NCBI GenBank assembly: GCA_030539395.1
Contig: JAUNSC010000021.1
Span: forward strand, 1-58,914
Source of the DNA: Eubacteriales bacterium
Lineage (GTDB): Bacteria; Bacillota; Clostridia; Lachnospirales; Lachnospiraceae
Direction of reading: 5' to 3'
Length of the DNA stretch: 58,914 nt
A model generated the notes under the pieces. The model was not told the DNA's origin. It did no database searches and worked only from the letters and a program-made list of their open reading frames with translations. Positions within the stretch are counted from its first letter, which is position 1; each line of letters begins with the position of its first letter. The translations under genes and the position numbers were made by a program. Shown here piece by piece: positions 7,608 through 16,357 of the stretch.

Positions 7608-10600
7608 CTAACCTTTCTTAATCGCATTGAACGCTTCTATCTGCGCCTGTTCACTGCTGAGTCCTTTTTCTTCCATCTGCACAATAGCGTTCATCATCTT
7701 CTTATAATCGTTCGGAATGATCTTCTTAAATTTCGGCAGATATTCCTCAAAATGTTCCAGTATCTCCTTGCCCTTTTCAGAGTTTGTATAAGCCACATGG
7801 TCTTTGATCATGTTTTTCAGTTCTTCCACATCATACTTGCTGCTCAATTTTTCAATGGAAACCATACTCTTGTTGACCTTCTTATAAAGATCGCTGGCTT
7901 CATCGAGAACATATGCAATTCCACCGCTCATGCCGGCTGCAAAGTTTTTGCCGGTCTTGCCGAGAATGACTGCACGGCCGCCGGTCATATATTCACAGCC
8001 ATGTTCTCCAACACCTTCCACGACCGCTACAGCGCCGGAGTTTCGTACGCAGAAACGTTCTCCTGCCACACCGTTGATATAGGCACTTCCGCTTGTTGCG
8101 CCGTAAAGAGCCACATTACCTACAATGATGTTCTCATCCTGTTTATAAGTGATACCTTTAGGCGGATATACAATCAACTTTCCGCCGGAAAGTCCTTTTC
8201 CAAAGTAGTCGTTGGAGTCACCTACCAGCTCCAGAGTCAGTCCCTTCGGAATAAATGCGCCAAAACTCTGTCCGCCCGCACCATTACATTTTACAGTAAA
8301 GGTATCTTCATCCAGACCATCCTGATACATCTTTGTGATTTCCGAGCCAAAAATTGTACCGAATGTACGGTCAACGTTGCTGACATCCACCTCTATGCTG
8401 CGCTTCTGTTTCTTTTCCAGCGCACTCTTTAATTTCTTCACCAGAATTTTTTCATCGGCTGTCTTCTCCAACTGGAAGTCATAAACCTGCTGCGGATCGA
8501 ATGTACATTTTTGTCCCTCATACGGATTATTCAGGATCGCACTTAAGTCCACGCGGCCGGCTTTTTCTTTGTAGAAGCCCTCTCCCTTTTTGAGCAGGTC
8601 ACTTCTTCCCACCAGTTCATCCACTGTGCGCACACCCAGTTTAGCCATGTACTCACGCAGTTCCTGAGCAATAAATTTCATAAAGTTTTCCACATATTCC
8701 GGTTTTCCTCTAAAACGTTTGCGCAGCTCAGGATTTTGTGTAGCCACGCCCACCGGACATGTATCCAGATTACATACCCGCATCATGACACAGCCCATGG
8801 TTACAAGGGGAGCTGTGGCAAATCCAAACTCTTCCGCACCCAGAATTGCCGCAATTGCTACGTCACGTCCGCTCATCAGCTTTCCGTCTGTCTCAATTCT
8901 CACTTTATTTCTCAGGCCGTTCATCATCAGGGTCTGGTGGGTTTCTGCCAGACCAAGTTCCCACGGAAGGCCTGCATTATGAATAGAACTTCTGGGGGCT
9001 GCGCCTGTACCGCCGTCATATCCGGAAATCAAAATAACCTGTGCTCCGGCCTTTGCCACACCGGCTGCAACGGTTCCGACACCGGCTTCTGACACCAGTT
9101 TTACGGAAATCCTTGCATCTTTATTTGAATTCTTCAAATCATAGATCAGCTGCGCCAAATCCTCAATAGAATAAATATCATGATGAGGCGGCGGAGAGAT
9201 CAGACTCACACCCGGGGTTGAATGTCTTGTCTTTGCGATCCACGGATATACCTTTCCGCCCGGCAGATGTCCTCCCTCGCCCGGTTTTGCGCCCTGAGCC
9301 ATCTTAATCTGAAGCTCTTTTGCACTTACCAGATATTTGCTGGTTACACCAAATCGTCCGGATGCCACCTGCTTAATTGCAGAACTGCGGTCATCTTTTG
9401 TTCCTGCTGTTGCCAGACGTTCGTCACTTTCGCCGCCCTCACCGGAGTTCGATTTTCCGTGAAGGTGATTCATGGCGATTGCCAGTGTCTCATGGGCTTC
9501 CTGAGAAATAGAGCCATAAGACATGGCACCTGTCTTAAATCTTGTCACGATAGATTCCACCGGTTCCACTTCTTCAACAGGAACGCCTTCTTCCGGATAA
9601 TTGAAATCCATCAGGCTGCGCAGATATCCGGACTCCTCCCTGTTAACGCGGGCAGTATATTCCTTGAACATCTGATAATTTCCCTGTTTTGTGGATTCCT
9701 GAAGCAAATGGATCGTAAGCGGATTATAGCGGTGTTCCTCACCCTGACTTCTGGATTTGTGACGTCCGATGCTGTTCAGTGTCAGATCTGTTTTCAATCC
9801 CAACGGATCAAAAGCCTGATTGTGAAGCGCCTCCGCATCATTTTCAATATCTTTCAGCGTAATACCGCCGACACGACTTACTGTATTGGTAAAATATTTA
9901 TCTATCACATCTTTGCTGATTCCGATTGCCTCAAAAATCTGAGATCCCTGATAAGACTGGATCGTAGAAATACCCATCTTAGAAGCGATCTTTACGATTC
10001 CGTGCAGTACAGCATTATTGTAATCATTGACTGCAGCATAATAATCCTTTTCAATCATCTTCGTGTCAATCAGCTGACGAATCGTCTCCTGAGCCAGATA
10101 AGGATTTACCGCACAGGCACCGTATCCCAAAAGTGTTGCAAAATGATGTACTTCTCTTGGTTCACCGGATTCCAGCACAATTGCAAGAGATGTTCTCTTC
10201 TTTGTCTTTACCAGATACTGGTGTACCGCAGAAACTGCCAGCAGGGATGGGATTGCCACATGGTTCTCATCCACGCCGCGGTCTGTTAAAACCAAAATGT
10301 TGGCACCGTCACGGTGGGCTTTGTCTACTTCTACAAAAAGTCTCTCAATAGCACGTTCTATGCTGGTACTCTTATAATAAAGAATCGGTACTTCTGCAAC
10401 TTTAAATCCTTCCACCTTCATATGCTTAATCTTCAGCATATCCGTATTGGTCAGGATTGGATTGTTAACCTTCAGCACTTTACAGTTCTCCGGTTTCTCC
10501 TCCAGCAGATTTCCGTCCTCTCCCACATAAACCGTGGTGGATGTAACAATTTCTTCACGGATAGCATCAATAGGCGGATTTGTAACCTGAGCAAACAGCT

Positions 10601-12155
10601 GCTTAAAATAATTGAAAAGCGGCTGGTGCTCATCAGACAATACCGCGAGCGGTGTATCTATACCCATAGATGCGATTCCCTCCGCACCATTTAATGCCAT
10701 ATTGCGAATAGAGGTGCGGTATTCTTCAAATGTATAGCCAAAGGCCTTCTGCAGTCTGGCACGTTCATCATCAGAATACTCCGGCACGCGCACGTTTGGA
10801 ATCTTAAGATCAGCAAGTTTTACAAGATTGGAATCCAGCCATTCACCATAAGGTTCCCTGGATGCATAATATTCTTTCAATTCTTCATCATCAATAATCC
10901 TGCCCTCTACTGTATCGATCAGCAGCATCTTGCCCGGATGAAGGCGTTCCTTCATTACAATTTTTTCAGGAGCGATATCCAGTACGCCTACCTCTGAAGA
11001 AAGGATCATATATCCGTCATTCGTGATATAATATCTGGAAGGGCGAAGGCCGTTCCGGTCAAGTACGGCTCCCACCATATCACCGTCGCTGAACATAATA
11101 GAGGCAGGTCCGTCCCACGGCTCCATCATGGTCGCATAATACTGGTAGAAATCCCGCTTATTCTGAGAAAGGTTTAAATTGTTTGCCCAGGGCTCCGGAA
11201 TCAAAATCATCATGGCAAGGGCCATATCCATGCCGCTCATGATCAGGAATTCCAGAGTATTATCAAGCATGGCGGAATCAGAGCCGGATGCATTGATCAC
11301 CGGAAGTACCTTATGCAGATCGTCTTTCAGGAATTCTGATTCCATAGTCTCTTCGCGTGCAAGCATCTTATCCGCATTTCCTCTGATGGTATTGATCTCA
11401 CCATTATGTACGATAAACCGGTTAGGATGAGCTCTCTCCCAGCTTGGATTTGTATTGGTACTGAATCTGGAATGCACAGTTGCAATGGCAGATTCATAAT
11501 CCGGGCTCTGCAGATCTTCAAAGAAGTTTCTCAGCTGTCCCACCAGAAACATGCCTTTATAAACGATGGTCCGGCTGGATAATGATACTACATATGTATT
11601 TTCATTACTCTGCTCAAATTCACGTCTTGCCACGTAAAGTCTTCTGTCAAATTCAAGACCTTTTTTCACATCTGCCGGCTTTTTCACAAATGCCTGCATG
11701 ATATACGGCATTTTGTCAAGAGCTTTCTGTCCCAGAATAGACGGTACAGTCGGCACTGTTCTCCAGCCCAGGAATTCCAGATCTTCCTTTTCCAGAATAA
11801 CCTCAAACATTTTCATTGCCTGTTTTCTTTTCAGTTCATCCTGCGGAAAGAAAAACTGTCCGATTCCGTATTCTCTTTCCCCACCAATAGAAATGCCGAG
11901 GGATTTACAGGTTTTAGAAAAGAATTTGTGTGAAATCTGTAAAAGGATTCCTACACCATCCCCTGTTTTTCCCTCGGCGTCTTTGCCGGCTCTATGTTCA
12001 AGATTTTCTACAATTTTCAAGGCATTCTCAACCGTTTCCCTGGTTTTCTTTCCCTTGATGTTCACAACTGCTCCGATACCGCAGTTATCATGCTCAAATT
12101 CCTGCCTGTACAAACCGGGAATCTGAGGTGCTCTCTGCATACATGCATTTTCCAT
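7608..12155 (-). CDS. gltB: Glutamate synthase large subunit
   Basis: 1515 residues from the preferred ATG at 12153-12155, which has AAGGAAG seven bases upstream; an in-frame ATG 60 bases further up has no good ribosome binding site. The class II amidotransferase domain starts at Cys25 (EHDNCGIG) after a short propeptide. The central and FMN-binding synthase domains follow (GGTGAAPRSSIHNAGLPWE). The 3Fe-4S cluster Cys lie in CVMMRVCNLDTCPVG, and the C-terminal beta-helix holds repeats of the form GG.(A/L)(V/I). With GltD it forms the main ammonia-assimilation enzyme beside glutamine synthetase. The leader holds a strong promoter and paired direct repeats. Confidence 0.96.
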   Translation of the reverse strand: MENACMQRAPQIPGLYRQEFEHDNCGIGAVVNIKGKKTRETVENALKIVENLEHRAGKDAEGKTGDGVGILLQISHKFFSKTCKSLGISIGGEREYGIGQFFFPQDELKRKQAMKMFEVILEKEDLEFLGWRTVPTVPSILGQKALDKMPYIMQAFVKKPADVKKGLEFDRRLYVARREFEQSNENTYVVSLSSRTIVYKGMFLVGQLRNFFEDLQSPDYESAIATVHSRFSTNTNPSWERAHPNRFIVHNGEINTIRGNADKMLAREETMESEFLKDDLHKVLPVINASGSDSAMLDNTLEFLIMSGMDMALAMMILIPEPWANNLNLSQNKRDFYQYYATMMEPWDGPASIMFSDGDMVGAVLDRNGLRPSRYYITNDGYMILSSEVGVLDIAPEKIVMKERLHPGKMLLIDTVEGRIIDDEELKEYYASREPYGEWLDSNLVKLADLKIPNVRVPEYSDDERARLQKAFGYTFEEYRTSIRNMALNGAEGIASMGIDTPLAVLSDEHQPLFNYFKQLFAQVTNPPIDAIREEIVTSTTVYVGEDGNLLEEKPENCKVLKVNNPILTNTDMLKIKHMKVEGFKVAEVPILYYKSTSIERAIERLFVEVDKAHRDGANILVLTDRGVDENHVAIPSLLAVSAVHQYLVKTKKRTSLAIVLESGEPREVHHFATLLGYGACAVNPYLAQETIRQLIDTKMIEKDYYAAVNDYNNAVLHGIVKIASKMGISTIQSYQGSQIFEAIGISKDVIDKYFTNTVSRVGGITLKDIENDAEALHNQAFDPLGLKTDLTLNSIGRHKSRSQGEEHRYNPLTIHLLQESTKQGNYQMFKEYTARVNREESGYLRSLMDFNYPEEGVPVEEVEPVESIVTRFKTGAMSYGSISQEAHETLAIAMNHLHGKSNSGEGGESDERLATAGTKDDRSSAIKQVASGRFGVTSKYLVSAKELQIKMAQGAKPGEGGHLPGGKVYPWIAKTRHSTPGVSLISPPPHHDIYSIEDLAQLIYDLKNSNKDARISVKLVSEAGVGTVAAGVAKAGAQVILISGYDGGTGAAPRSSIHNAGLPWELGLAETHQTLMMNGLRNKVRIETDGKLMSGRDVAIAAILGAEEFGFATAPLVTMGCVMMRVCNLDTCPVGVATQNPELRKRFRGKPEYVENFMKFIAQELREYMAKLGVRTVDELVGRSDLLKKGEGFYKEKAGRVDLSAILNNPYEGQKCTFDPQQVYDFQLEKTADEKILVKKLKSALEKKQKRSIEVDVSNVDRTFGTIFGSEITKMYQDGLDEDTFTVKCNGAGGQSFGAFIPKGLTLELVGDSNDYFGKGLSGGKLIVYPPKGITYKQDENIIVGNVALYGATSGSAYINGVAGERFCVRNSGAVAVVEGVGEHGCEYMTGGRAVILGKTGKNFAAGMSGGIAYVLDEASDLYKKVNKSMVSIEKLSSKYDVEELKNMIKDHVAYTNSEKGKEILEHFEEYLPKFKKIIPNDYKKMMNAIVQMEEKGLSSEQAQIEAFNAIKKG

Positions 12156-12269
12156 AGCACTCTTCCTTTCTTCTCGGTAATCCGCTGTTTCTTTCCGGAT
12201 ATTTACCTTTTTCATAAATTCAATTCATTTTACGAATCGAACTATTTTCTATCATTTTCTTTCTGCATC

Positions 12270-12298
12270 ATAATACACCCACTTTTCCAAATTGTAAA
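12270..12298 (-). promoter_or_regulatory. Promoter of gltBD
   Basis: Minus-strand TTTACA at 12293-12298 and TATTAT at 12270-12275, spacing exactly 17 with a TG before the -10. The start would fall about 110 bases upstream of the gltB ATG. Confidence 0.75.
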
Positions 12299-12322
12299 TA
12301 GGGAATTTTTAAAAAATTGTCA

Positions 12323-12347
12323 GATAATTTGACGATTTGATAATTTG
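12323..12347. repeat. Paired direct repeats upstream of the gltB promoter
   Basis: The nonamer GATAATTTG occurs at 12323-12331 and again at 12339-12347, a 16-bp period, about 25 bases upstream of the -35 box. The position and spacing suit an activator binding site, for example a LysR-type regulator such as those controlling gltAB elsewhere. That role is inference; no regulator gene is adjacent. Confidence 0.4.
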
Positions 12348-12400
12348 TTTGAAAATTGTATTGAAAATCGACAAGTTTTTCTTAATTGTTTCTGTCCTGG

Positions 12401-12438
12401 TAAAAAAACAGCAGGAAAAAACCCCTGTCTTTCCTGCC
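12401..12438 (-). terminator. Terminator after maf
   Basis: Eight-bp stem (arms 12411-12418 and 12430-12437) followed on the minus strand by TGTTTTTTTA. It begins eight bases past the maf stop codon. Confidence 0.85.
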
Positions 12439-12445
12439 ATATTTT

Positions 12446-12997
12446 TTAAAAATTTTTCAATTCCTGATAGACTCTCCCGATTGGAAGGCCCACCACATTA
12501 TAATAATCTCCACAGATACCTTTAATATATGCAGCAAAGCTTCCCTGAATGCCATAGGCTCCGGCTTTATCAAGGGGATCCCCGCTCTGTACGTAATCTT
12601 CTATTTCCTCCTCAGTCATGGGATACACCGCAACATCCGTCTTTTCGTGAAAGGAATGTATCTTATCACTCCGCATTAAGGTCACACCAGTATATACCTG
12701 ATGTGTTCTTCCCTGTAAAGTCCGAAGCATTTGGCGGGCATCTTCTTTATCCTCCGGTTTACCCAAAACCCGGTTATCCAGAACTACAATCGTATCAGCG
12801 CCCAAAACTGTGTGCCCCGGATATTTTCTTGCCACCAATTCTGATTTACGCCATGACAATTCTTCTACAATTTCTCCCGGCTCACTTTTTGTTATAATTT
12901 CTTCGGCATCACTGACAAGAACTTCAAACGGGATTCCCGCCTGCTCAAGAAGCTCCTTTCTCCTGGGAGACCCGGAAGCCAAAATTATCTTTTCCAT
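12446..12997 (-). CDS. maf: Maf-family nucleoside triphosphate pyrophosphatase
   Basis: 183 residues, the usual Maf length. Signature elements: ILASGSPRRKELLEQAGI at the N terminus, the conserved SWRKSE and VLGADTIVV with the catalytic Asp, then LGKPEDKEDARQML and DKAGAYGIQG near the C terminus. Maf proteins hydrolyse dTTP/UTP or modified nucleotides and have been linked to septum control. It is a single gene with its own terminator; the leader is divergent from the 60-residue peptide gene. Confidence 0.93.
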   Translation of the reverse strand: MEKIILASGSPRRKELLEQAGIPFEVLVSDAEEIITKSEPGEIVEELSWRKSELVARKYPGHTVLGADTIVVLDNRVLGKPEDKEDARQMLRTLQGRTHQVYTGVTLMRSDKIHSFHEKTDVAVYPMTEEEIEDYVQSGDPLDKAGAYGIQGSFAAYIKGICGDYYNVVGLPIGRVYQELKNF

Positions 12998-13124
12998 CTA
13001 TATGCGTTCTCCGTTTTCTCTATTTTTTACGGCAAAAGCCATTTCTGAACAGTATAACGTTCCAATACATATTTTTCAACCCGTCCGGGCATACTTTTTC
13101 CAGAATCAGAAAGGAGATGTTTTC

Positions 13125-13307
13125 ATGAACAAGGAACAAAACTGTCACCGCACAAAAAATAAACAGACTTCTAAAACAGAAAATCTGCATGTAGAATCTG
13201 AATATGATGACGGAAATATTCCCGAAATCGATTATAACGGTTTTTCACCGGCTGAGCCGCTCCCCGAAAGCAGCCGTCCCCGTAAAGACGGCCCTGGCGG
13301 TAATTAA
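13125..13307 (+). CDS. Small hydrophilic protein of unknown function, C terminus DGPGGN
   Basis: 60 residues with a strong AAAGGAG ribosome binding site eight bases before the ATG, which separates it from the longer open frame that runs in from upstream. The sequence is polar and Asn/Lys/Glu-rich, has an acidic middle (ESEYDDGNIPEIDY) and ends RPRKDGPGGN. There is no signal peptide, membrane helix or Cys pair (one Cys only). I do not recognise the family. The hairpin at 13330-13363 follows the stop. The good ribosome binding site and compositional bias support it as a real gene. Confidence 0.65.
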   Translation: MNKEQNCHRTKNKQTSKTENLHVESEYDDGNIPEIDYNGFSPAEPLPESSRPRKDGPGGN

Positions 13308-13325
13308 AAGAATTCTCTCATACAG

Positions 13326-13363
13326 AAAACCCCGTGAAGGCTGCGATGTGAGTCTTCACAGGG
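13326..13363 (-). terminator. Hairpin terminator between the small gene and flavodoxin
   Basis: Stem formed by CCCCGTGAAG (13330-13339) and CTTCACAGGG (13354-13363) with one mismatch. On the minus strand it is followed by TTTT (13326-13329), so it best fits as the end of the flavodoxin transcript. It may also slow plus-strand transcripts of the small gene. Confidence 0.5.
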
Positions 13364-13392
13364 CTACTCCATGATTGCTTTACCTGCAATAT

Positions 13393-13815
13393 TTAAACTA
13401 ATGCTGCTCCCAATTTCCTGCAGTTTTCTGTTGCATCATCATCAGGCATTTCACAGCAGATTACACTGTCACACGCAAGAACTGCTCCTGCCTCTTTAAT
13501 GTCGCTTTCCCAATTGCGCATCCATTCGCCGTCTCCCCACCCGTATGAACCGAAAAGTGCAATTTTTTTGCCGTCAAGAGAACCTCTGCAATCATCGTAC
13601 ATCGGCTGGAACTCTGTTTCCTCCAACACTTCGTCTCCCATTGCCGGGCATCCAAATGCAACAGCATCAAAGTCCGCCATCTTTCCTGCATTAAAATCGG
13701 TACTTTCAAACAGGGATACTTCCGCCCCTTTTTCTTTCGCCCCATCCGCTACTGCATTTGCCATAGCCTCTGTATTACCTGTACCGCTAAAATATACTAC
13801 TGCAATTTTACTCAT
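13393..13815 (-). CDS. Flavodoxin
   Basis: 140 residues, a short-chain flavodoxin. The FMN phosphate loop is VVYFSGTGNTEAMA at the N terminus; the isoalloxazine-flanking loops are GCPAMGDEVLEE and FGSYGWGDGEWM. It is a soluble one-electron carrier that replaces ferredoxin when iron is short. It starts 50 bases after the DUF3793 gene, and both would be read from the leader that contains two GTTAGTT-type palindromes. Confidence 0.93.
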   Translation of the reverse strand: MSKIAVVYFSGTGNTEAMANAVADGAKEKGAEVSLFESTDFNAGKMADFDAVAFGCPAMGDEVLEETEFQPMYDDCRGSLDGKKIALFGSYGWGDGEWMRNWESDIKEAGAVLACDSVICCEMPDDDATENCRKLGAALV

Positions 13816-13865
13816 CTTTTAAATCCTCCTGCTTTATAATTTGTGCCTTTCCGGCATAATTTATA

Positions 13866-14417
13866 TCAAGCAGCCACTGTGAGCTGCAAGACACTCCTTC
13901 CCTGATTCCAGAGACGCATATATACTTCCTTGCATTTCCTGTACTTTGCAAATGTACGGATAGCCTCGCATTCATTACAATACACCTTCCAGCACCCGCA
14001 GCATTTACTGTTTCTGCCTGCATTCTCAATAAAACCTGTTACATCCCCCAACGGATAACTCAAAAACAGTCCAATCTCATGGGGAAACTCATCCCTGCAC
14101 TGCAGCCTGCTCTTTAATCGTTCCAGCGCATATGCAGGTTCGATTGATTCATAACCATATCCTTTCAGGAAATCCCTCACTCCTGGTTTCTCCAAATCAC
14201 GCTTCAGGTAATTCAGACGGCTGACATAAATCAGTGCCGTCCTGTTTCTTTTTCTCAGGATCAGAAGCGAAATTCCTTTTTCTTTTACACTCTGGTTCCA
14301 GAAATATACCTGGTTTTTTAATTCCTCTTCCGTCTCATATGCATAAGTAAAAAGATTTGCTGTTTTTATGGATGCTAATGTCGGCGAACAATGTTCTATT
14401 AAATATTTCTCCAGCAT
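13866..14417 (-). CDS. DUF3793 family protein
   Basis: 183 residues. It matches DUF3793 (PF12672), a family that is often next to flavodoxin in clostridia. It begins EKYLIEHCSPTLASIKTANLF and has conserved LRKRNRTALIYVSRL, FPHEIGLFLSYPLGDVTGF and the Cys cluster CCGCWKVYCNEC, which could bind a metal. The biochemical role is unknown. Cotranscription with flavodoxin and the operator-like sites upstream point to an iron-responsive function (inference). Confidence 0.85.
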   Translation of the reverse strand: MLEKYLIEHCSPTLASIKTANLFTYAYETEEELKNQVYFWNQSVKEKGISLLILRKRNRTALIYVSRLNYLKRDLEKPGVRDFLKGYGYESIEPAYALERLKSRLQCRDEFPHEIGLFLSYPLGDVTGFIENAGRNSKCCGCWKVYCNECEAIRTFAKYRKCKEVYMRLWNQGRSVLQLTVAA

Positions 14418-14492
14418 ACTTCCTCCTGTCTGATCGTGCCTGCATTTTTTGTTACGCTACTTAGTCTCTGCGCAAAACTGTGTTTTATTCTG

Positions 14493-14508
14493 GTTAGTTT
14501 TGGCTAAC
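14493..14508. promoter_or_regulatory. Operator-like palindrome 1 (GTTAG...CTAAC)
   Basis: GTTAGTTTTGGCTAAC: five-base perfect arms around a six-base centre, 75 bases upstream of the DUF3793 start. It resembles operators of DtxR/IdeR-type iron or manganese repressors (TTAG..TAACTAA type) in low-GC bacteria; this is recognition by eye, not a matrix search. Confidence 0.5.
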
Positions 14509-14558
14509 TATAAATCAAAAACAATGACGCATGAGAGGGATATGCGCCTGTTTTATTT

Positions 14559-14574
14559 GTTAGTTCAAACTAAC
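14559..14574. promoter_or_regulatory. Operator-like palindrome 2 (GTTAGTT-CA-AACTAAC)
   Basis: A perfect 7-bp inverted repeat with a two-base centre, between the DUF3793 gene and the end of the NUDIX gene at 14597. It shares the half-site GTTAGTT with palindrome 1, 66 bases away, suggesting one regulator binding twice upstream of the DUF3793-flavodoxin pair. Confidence 0.55.
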
Positions 14575-14596
14575 TTCTATTACTATATGATATATT

Positions 14597-15103
14597 CTAT
14601 AAAATGTCAAGCATGGAAATATCTTTTTTCCAGTCAAATTTTTTTCCATTTAAAGCTGCTGATACAAGCTTGTCCGATCCGTCATACACAAGCTTCAGTG
14701 AAAAGAATTTTCTTGTCATCTCCAGGAGACGGAAGAAAATCATGTCCCCCTCCCACAGGTTCAGTTTTCCCACATCCTTTTTATCGACCCACTCCAGGAT
14801 TCCTTCATCACATTCGACAGGTGTTCCCTCATAGCCATCTGCTGTAAACAGCGACATATATTCTGTAATTCCGTTTCCTGAGACAAAGGTGACGATACCG
14901 CGGTATTGATATGAGGTCAGTGTATAACCCGTCTCCTCCTTCACTTCCCGCAGCACGCACTCCTCCGGACTTTCTCCTTCTTCAAAATGCCCGCCGACAC
15001 CAATCCATTTATCCCTGTTTACATCATTTTTCTTTACCGTACGGTGAAGCATCAGATACTGATCATCTTTCTCAATATAACACAATGTACTGAATTCAAT
15101 CAT
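14597..15103 (-). CDS. NUDIX hydrolase, 8-oxo-dGTP diphosphatase-like (MutT type)
   Basis: 168 residues. The complete NUDIX box lies at about residues 38-59: G-HFEEG-E-SPEECVL-REVKEETG. The N-terminal strand FSTLCYIEKDDQYLMLHR and the GVGGHFEEGE context are typical of the MutT/8-oxo-dGTPase clade. It is probably a nucleotide-pool sanitiser, although substrate calls in this family are unreliable. The gene lies 84 bases downstream of the subtilase gene on the same strand; it may or may not belong to the peptide cluster transcript. Confidence 0.88.
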   Translation of the reverse strand: MIEFSTLCYIEKDDQYLMLHRTVKKNDVNRDKWIGVGGHFEEGESPEECVLREVKEETGYTLTSYQYRGIVTFVSGNGITEYMSLFTADGYEGTPVECDEGILEWVDKKDVGKLNLWEGDMIFFRLLEMTRKFFSLKLVYDGSDKLVSAALNGKKFDWKKDISMLDIL

Positions 15104-15187
15104 GACTGACCTCCTGTTTTTTCCCTGTTTGCTATTCAGATGATGATAAAGATTAAATTGAAAGTTATGTCCCGCGCGGTAATATCC

Positions 15188-16357
15188 TCATCTGAAATAT
15201 GAACAAATAAAGTCAAATGCCTGCCTGTACCAGCCATTTGCCCAATCTTCCCTTTTCACAAAAATGAATCTGTCCTGTTTTTCTTCTTTCCCATAATATT
15301 CTATCGTCTGCCTTTGTATTTCCAGCAGGCAATCGGCCTCTTTGAGCGGTTCTTTGTCTGAGCAAATCAAAAGCAGACCACATTCGTATTGATTTAATAT
15401 CTCAGAAATATCATTGCTGCAAATAATGTCTTTATCATTCCAGAATACACTGTGGGAATATTCTGGCAGCAGATTACTTAATCCTACTGCATAATAATCC
15501 TTTTTCTGCAATTCCTTAAGTAAAATATATGCCTGCTCACATATCTTTTTGCCTTTATCCGTATGCAAAATACCGGATGAGATCCGAATCCAGACTATCG
15601 GCACTTCTGTCAGAAGATCTTTTTGCAGAGATAATCTCTTTTTAAACCACACATCTGAATAAAATGCATCCAAAACCTCCAAATTCCGGCGTCTCTCCAG
15701 TATTTTCAAAATCTGCTTCTCATTTACCTTCCTATCCCTGTCAAATATGCCCCCGCCGGCAAAATATCCCGTCACTGCAGCGGCCTGATAACTGTTAGAA
15801 TATCCTATATACCTTCCATATGTTTGCAGCAGGCTGTCCGGTATCTCTAAATCACAGCATATTTCCCAGGCCCCTTTTGATTTCTGTACCAACCTCTGCC
15901 CGGATTTTGAAAATCCTGCACTGGAAACAGCCCATACGCCTGGCAATGCCGCAGGCAGGGAAATTCTCCCGGAATTACTTTTCGCCGCAACCAGACAGAT
16001 ACGGTCGGCTATCTCCCATATTACTTCCTCTAAAACTGCAAAATCATGCCACTGAGTCGTTCCAAGACTCATATGCGCAACGTCTACTTCATTCTGTATG
16101 CACCAGTATAATGCGGGAATAAGGTCATAAATATTTCCTTTATGGTCCGGCTTATGAATAATTTTAATACTCCCCATGCCGAGTCCGGCATTTGCAGACT
16201 GGATAATTTCTCCCACAACCGTTCCATGTGATCCTGCCGCAGCCGGCGTTTTCCTTTCCTGTACCTTCCTATCCTTACATTCCAGATCAAACTCTAACTT
16301 TTTGACATATAAAGCAGAATCTAAACAGATTCCATCATCAATGACCGCTATCTTCAT
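15188..16357 (-). CDS. S8 subtilisin-like serine protease of the peptide cluster
   Basis: 389 residues, no signal peptide, so probably cytoplasmic. The catalytic triad is visible: Asp7 in IAVIDDGI, His44 in GSHGTVVGE and Ser189 in SNSYQAAAVTG, with the oxyanion Asn at 128 (AAKSNSGR). The Ser loop lacks the usual GTSxAxP form. The protease domain ends near residue 210; the remaining ~180 residues show no motif I recognise. The gene overlaps the preceding ABC transporter gene by 20 bases, which ties it to the peptide cluster. The likely job is leader removal or trimming of the modified Cys-rich peptide; self-protection by degrading it is the alternative. Both are inference. Confidence 0.85.
   Translation of the reverse strand: MKIAVIDDGICLDSALYVKKLEFDLECKDRKVQERKTPAAAGSHGTVVGEIIQSANAGLGMGSIKIIHKPDHKGNIYDLIPALYWCIQNEVDVAHMSLGTTQWHDFAVLEEVIWEIADRICLVAAKSNSGRISLPAALPGVWAVSSAGFSKSGQRLVQKSKGAWEICCDLEIPDSLLQTYGRYIGYSNSYQAAAVTGYFAGGGIFDRDRKVNEKQILKILERRRNLEVLDAFYSDVWFKKRLSLQKDLLTEVPIVWIRISSGILHTDKGKKICEQAYILLKELQKKDYYAVGLSNLLPEYSHSVFWNDKDIICSNDISEILNQYECGLLLICSDKEPLKEADCLLEIQRQTIEYYGKEEKQDRFIFVKREDWANGWYRQAFDFICSYFR

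Noticed and set aside
9222-10289. A 355-codon open frame on the plus strand inside gltB
   Set aside because: It is wholly antisense to the conserved glutamate synthase core, has Cys/His-rich low-quality composition and no ribosome binding site or family motif.
12810-13124. Upstream extension of the small DGPGGN protein frame to 165 residues
   Set aside because: The extension is antisense to maf and lacks a ribosome binding site, while the internal ATG at 13125 has a good one.
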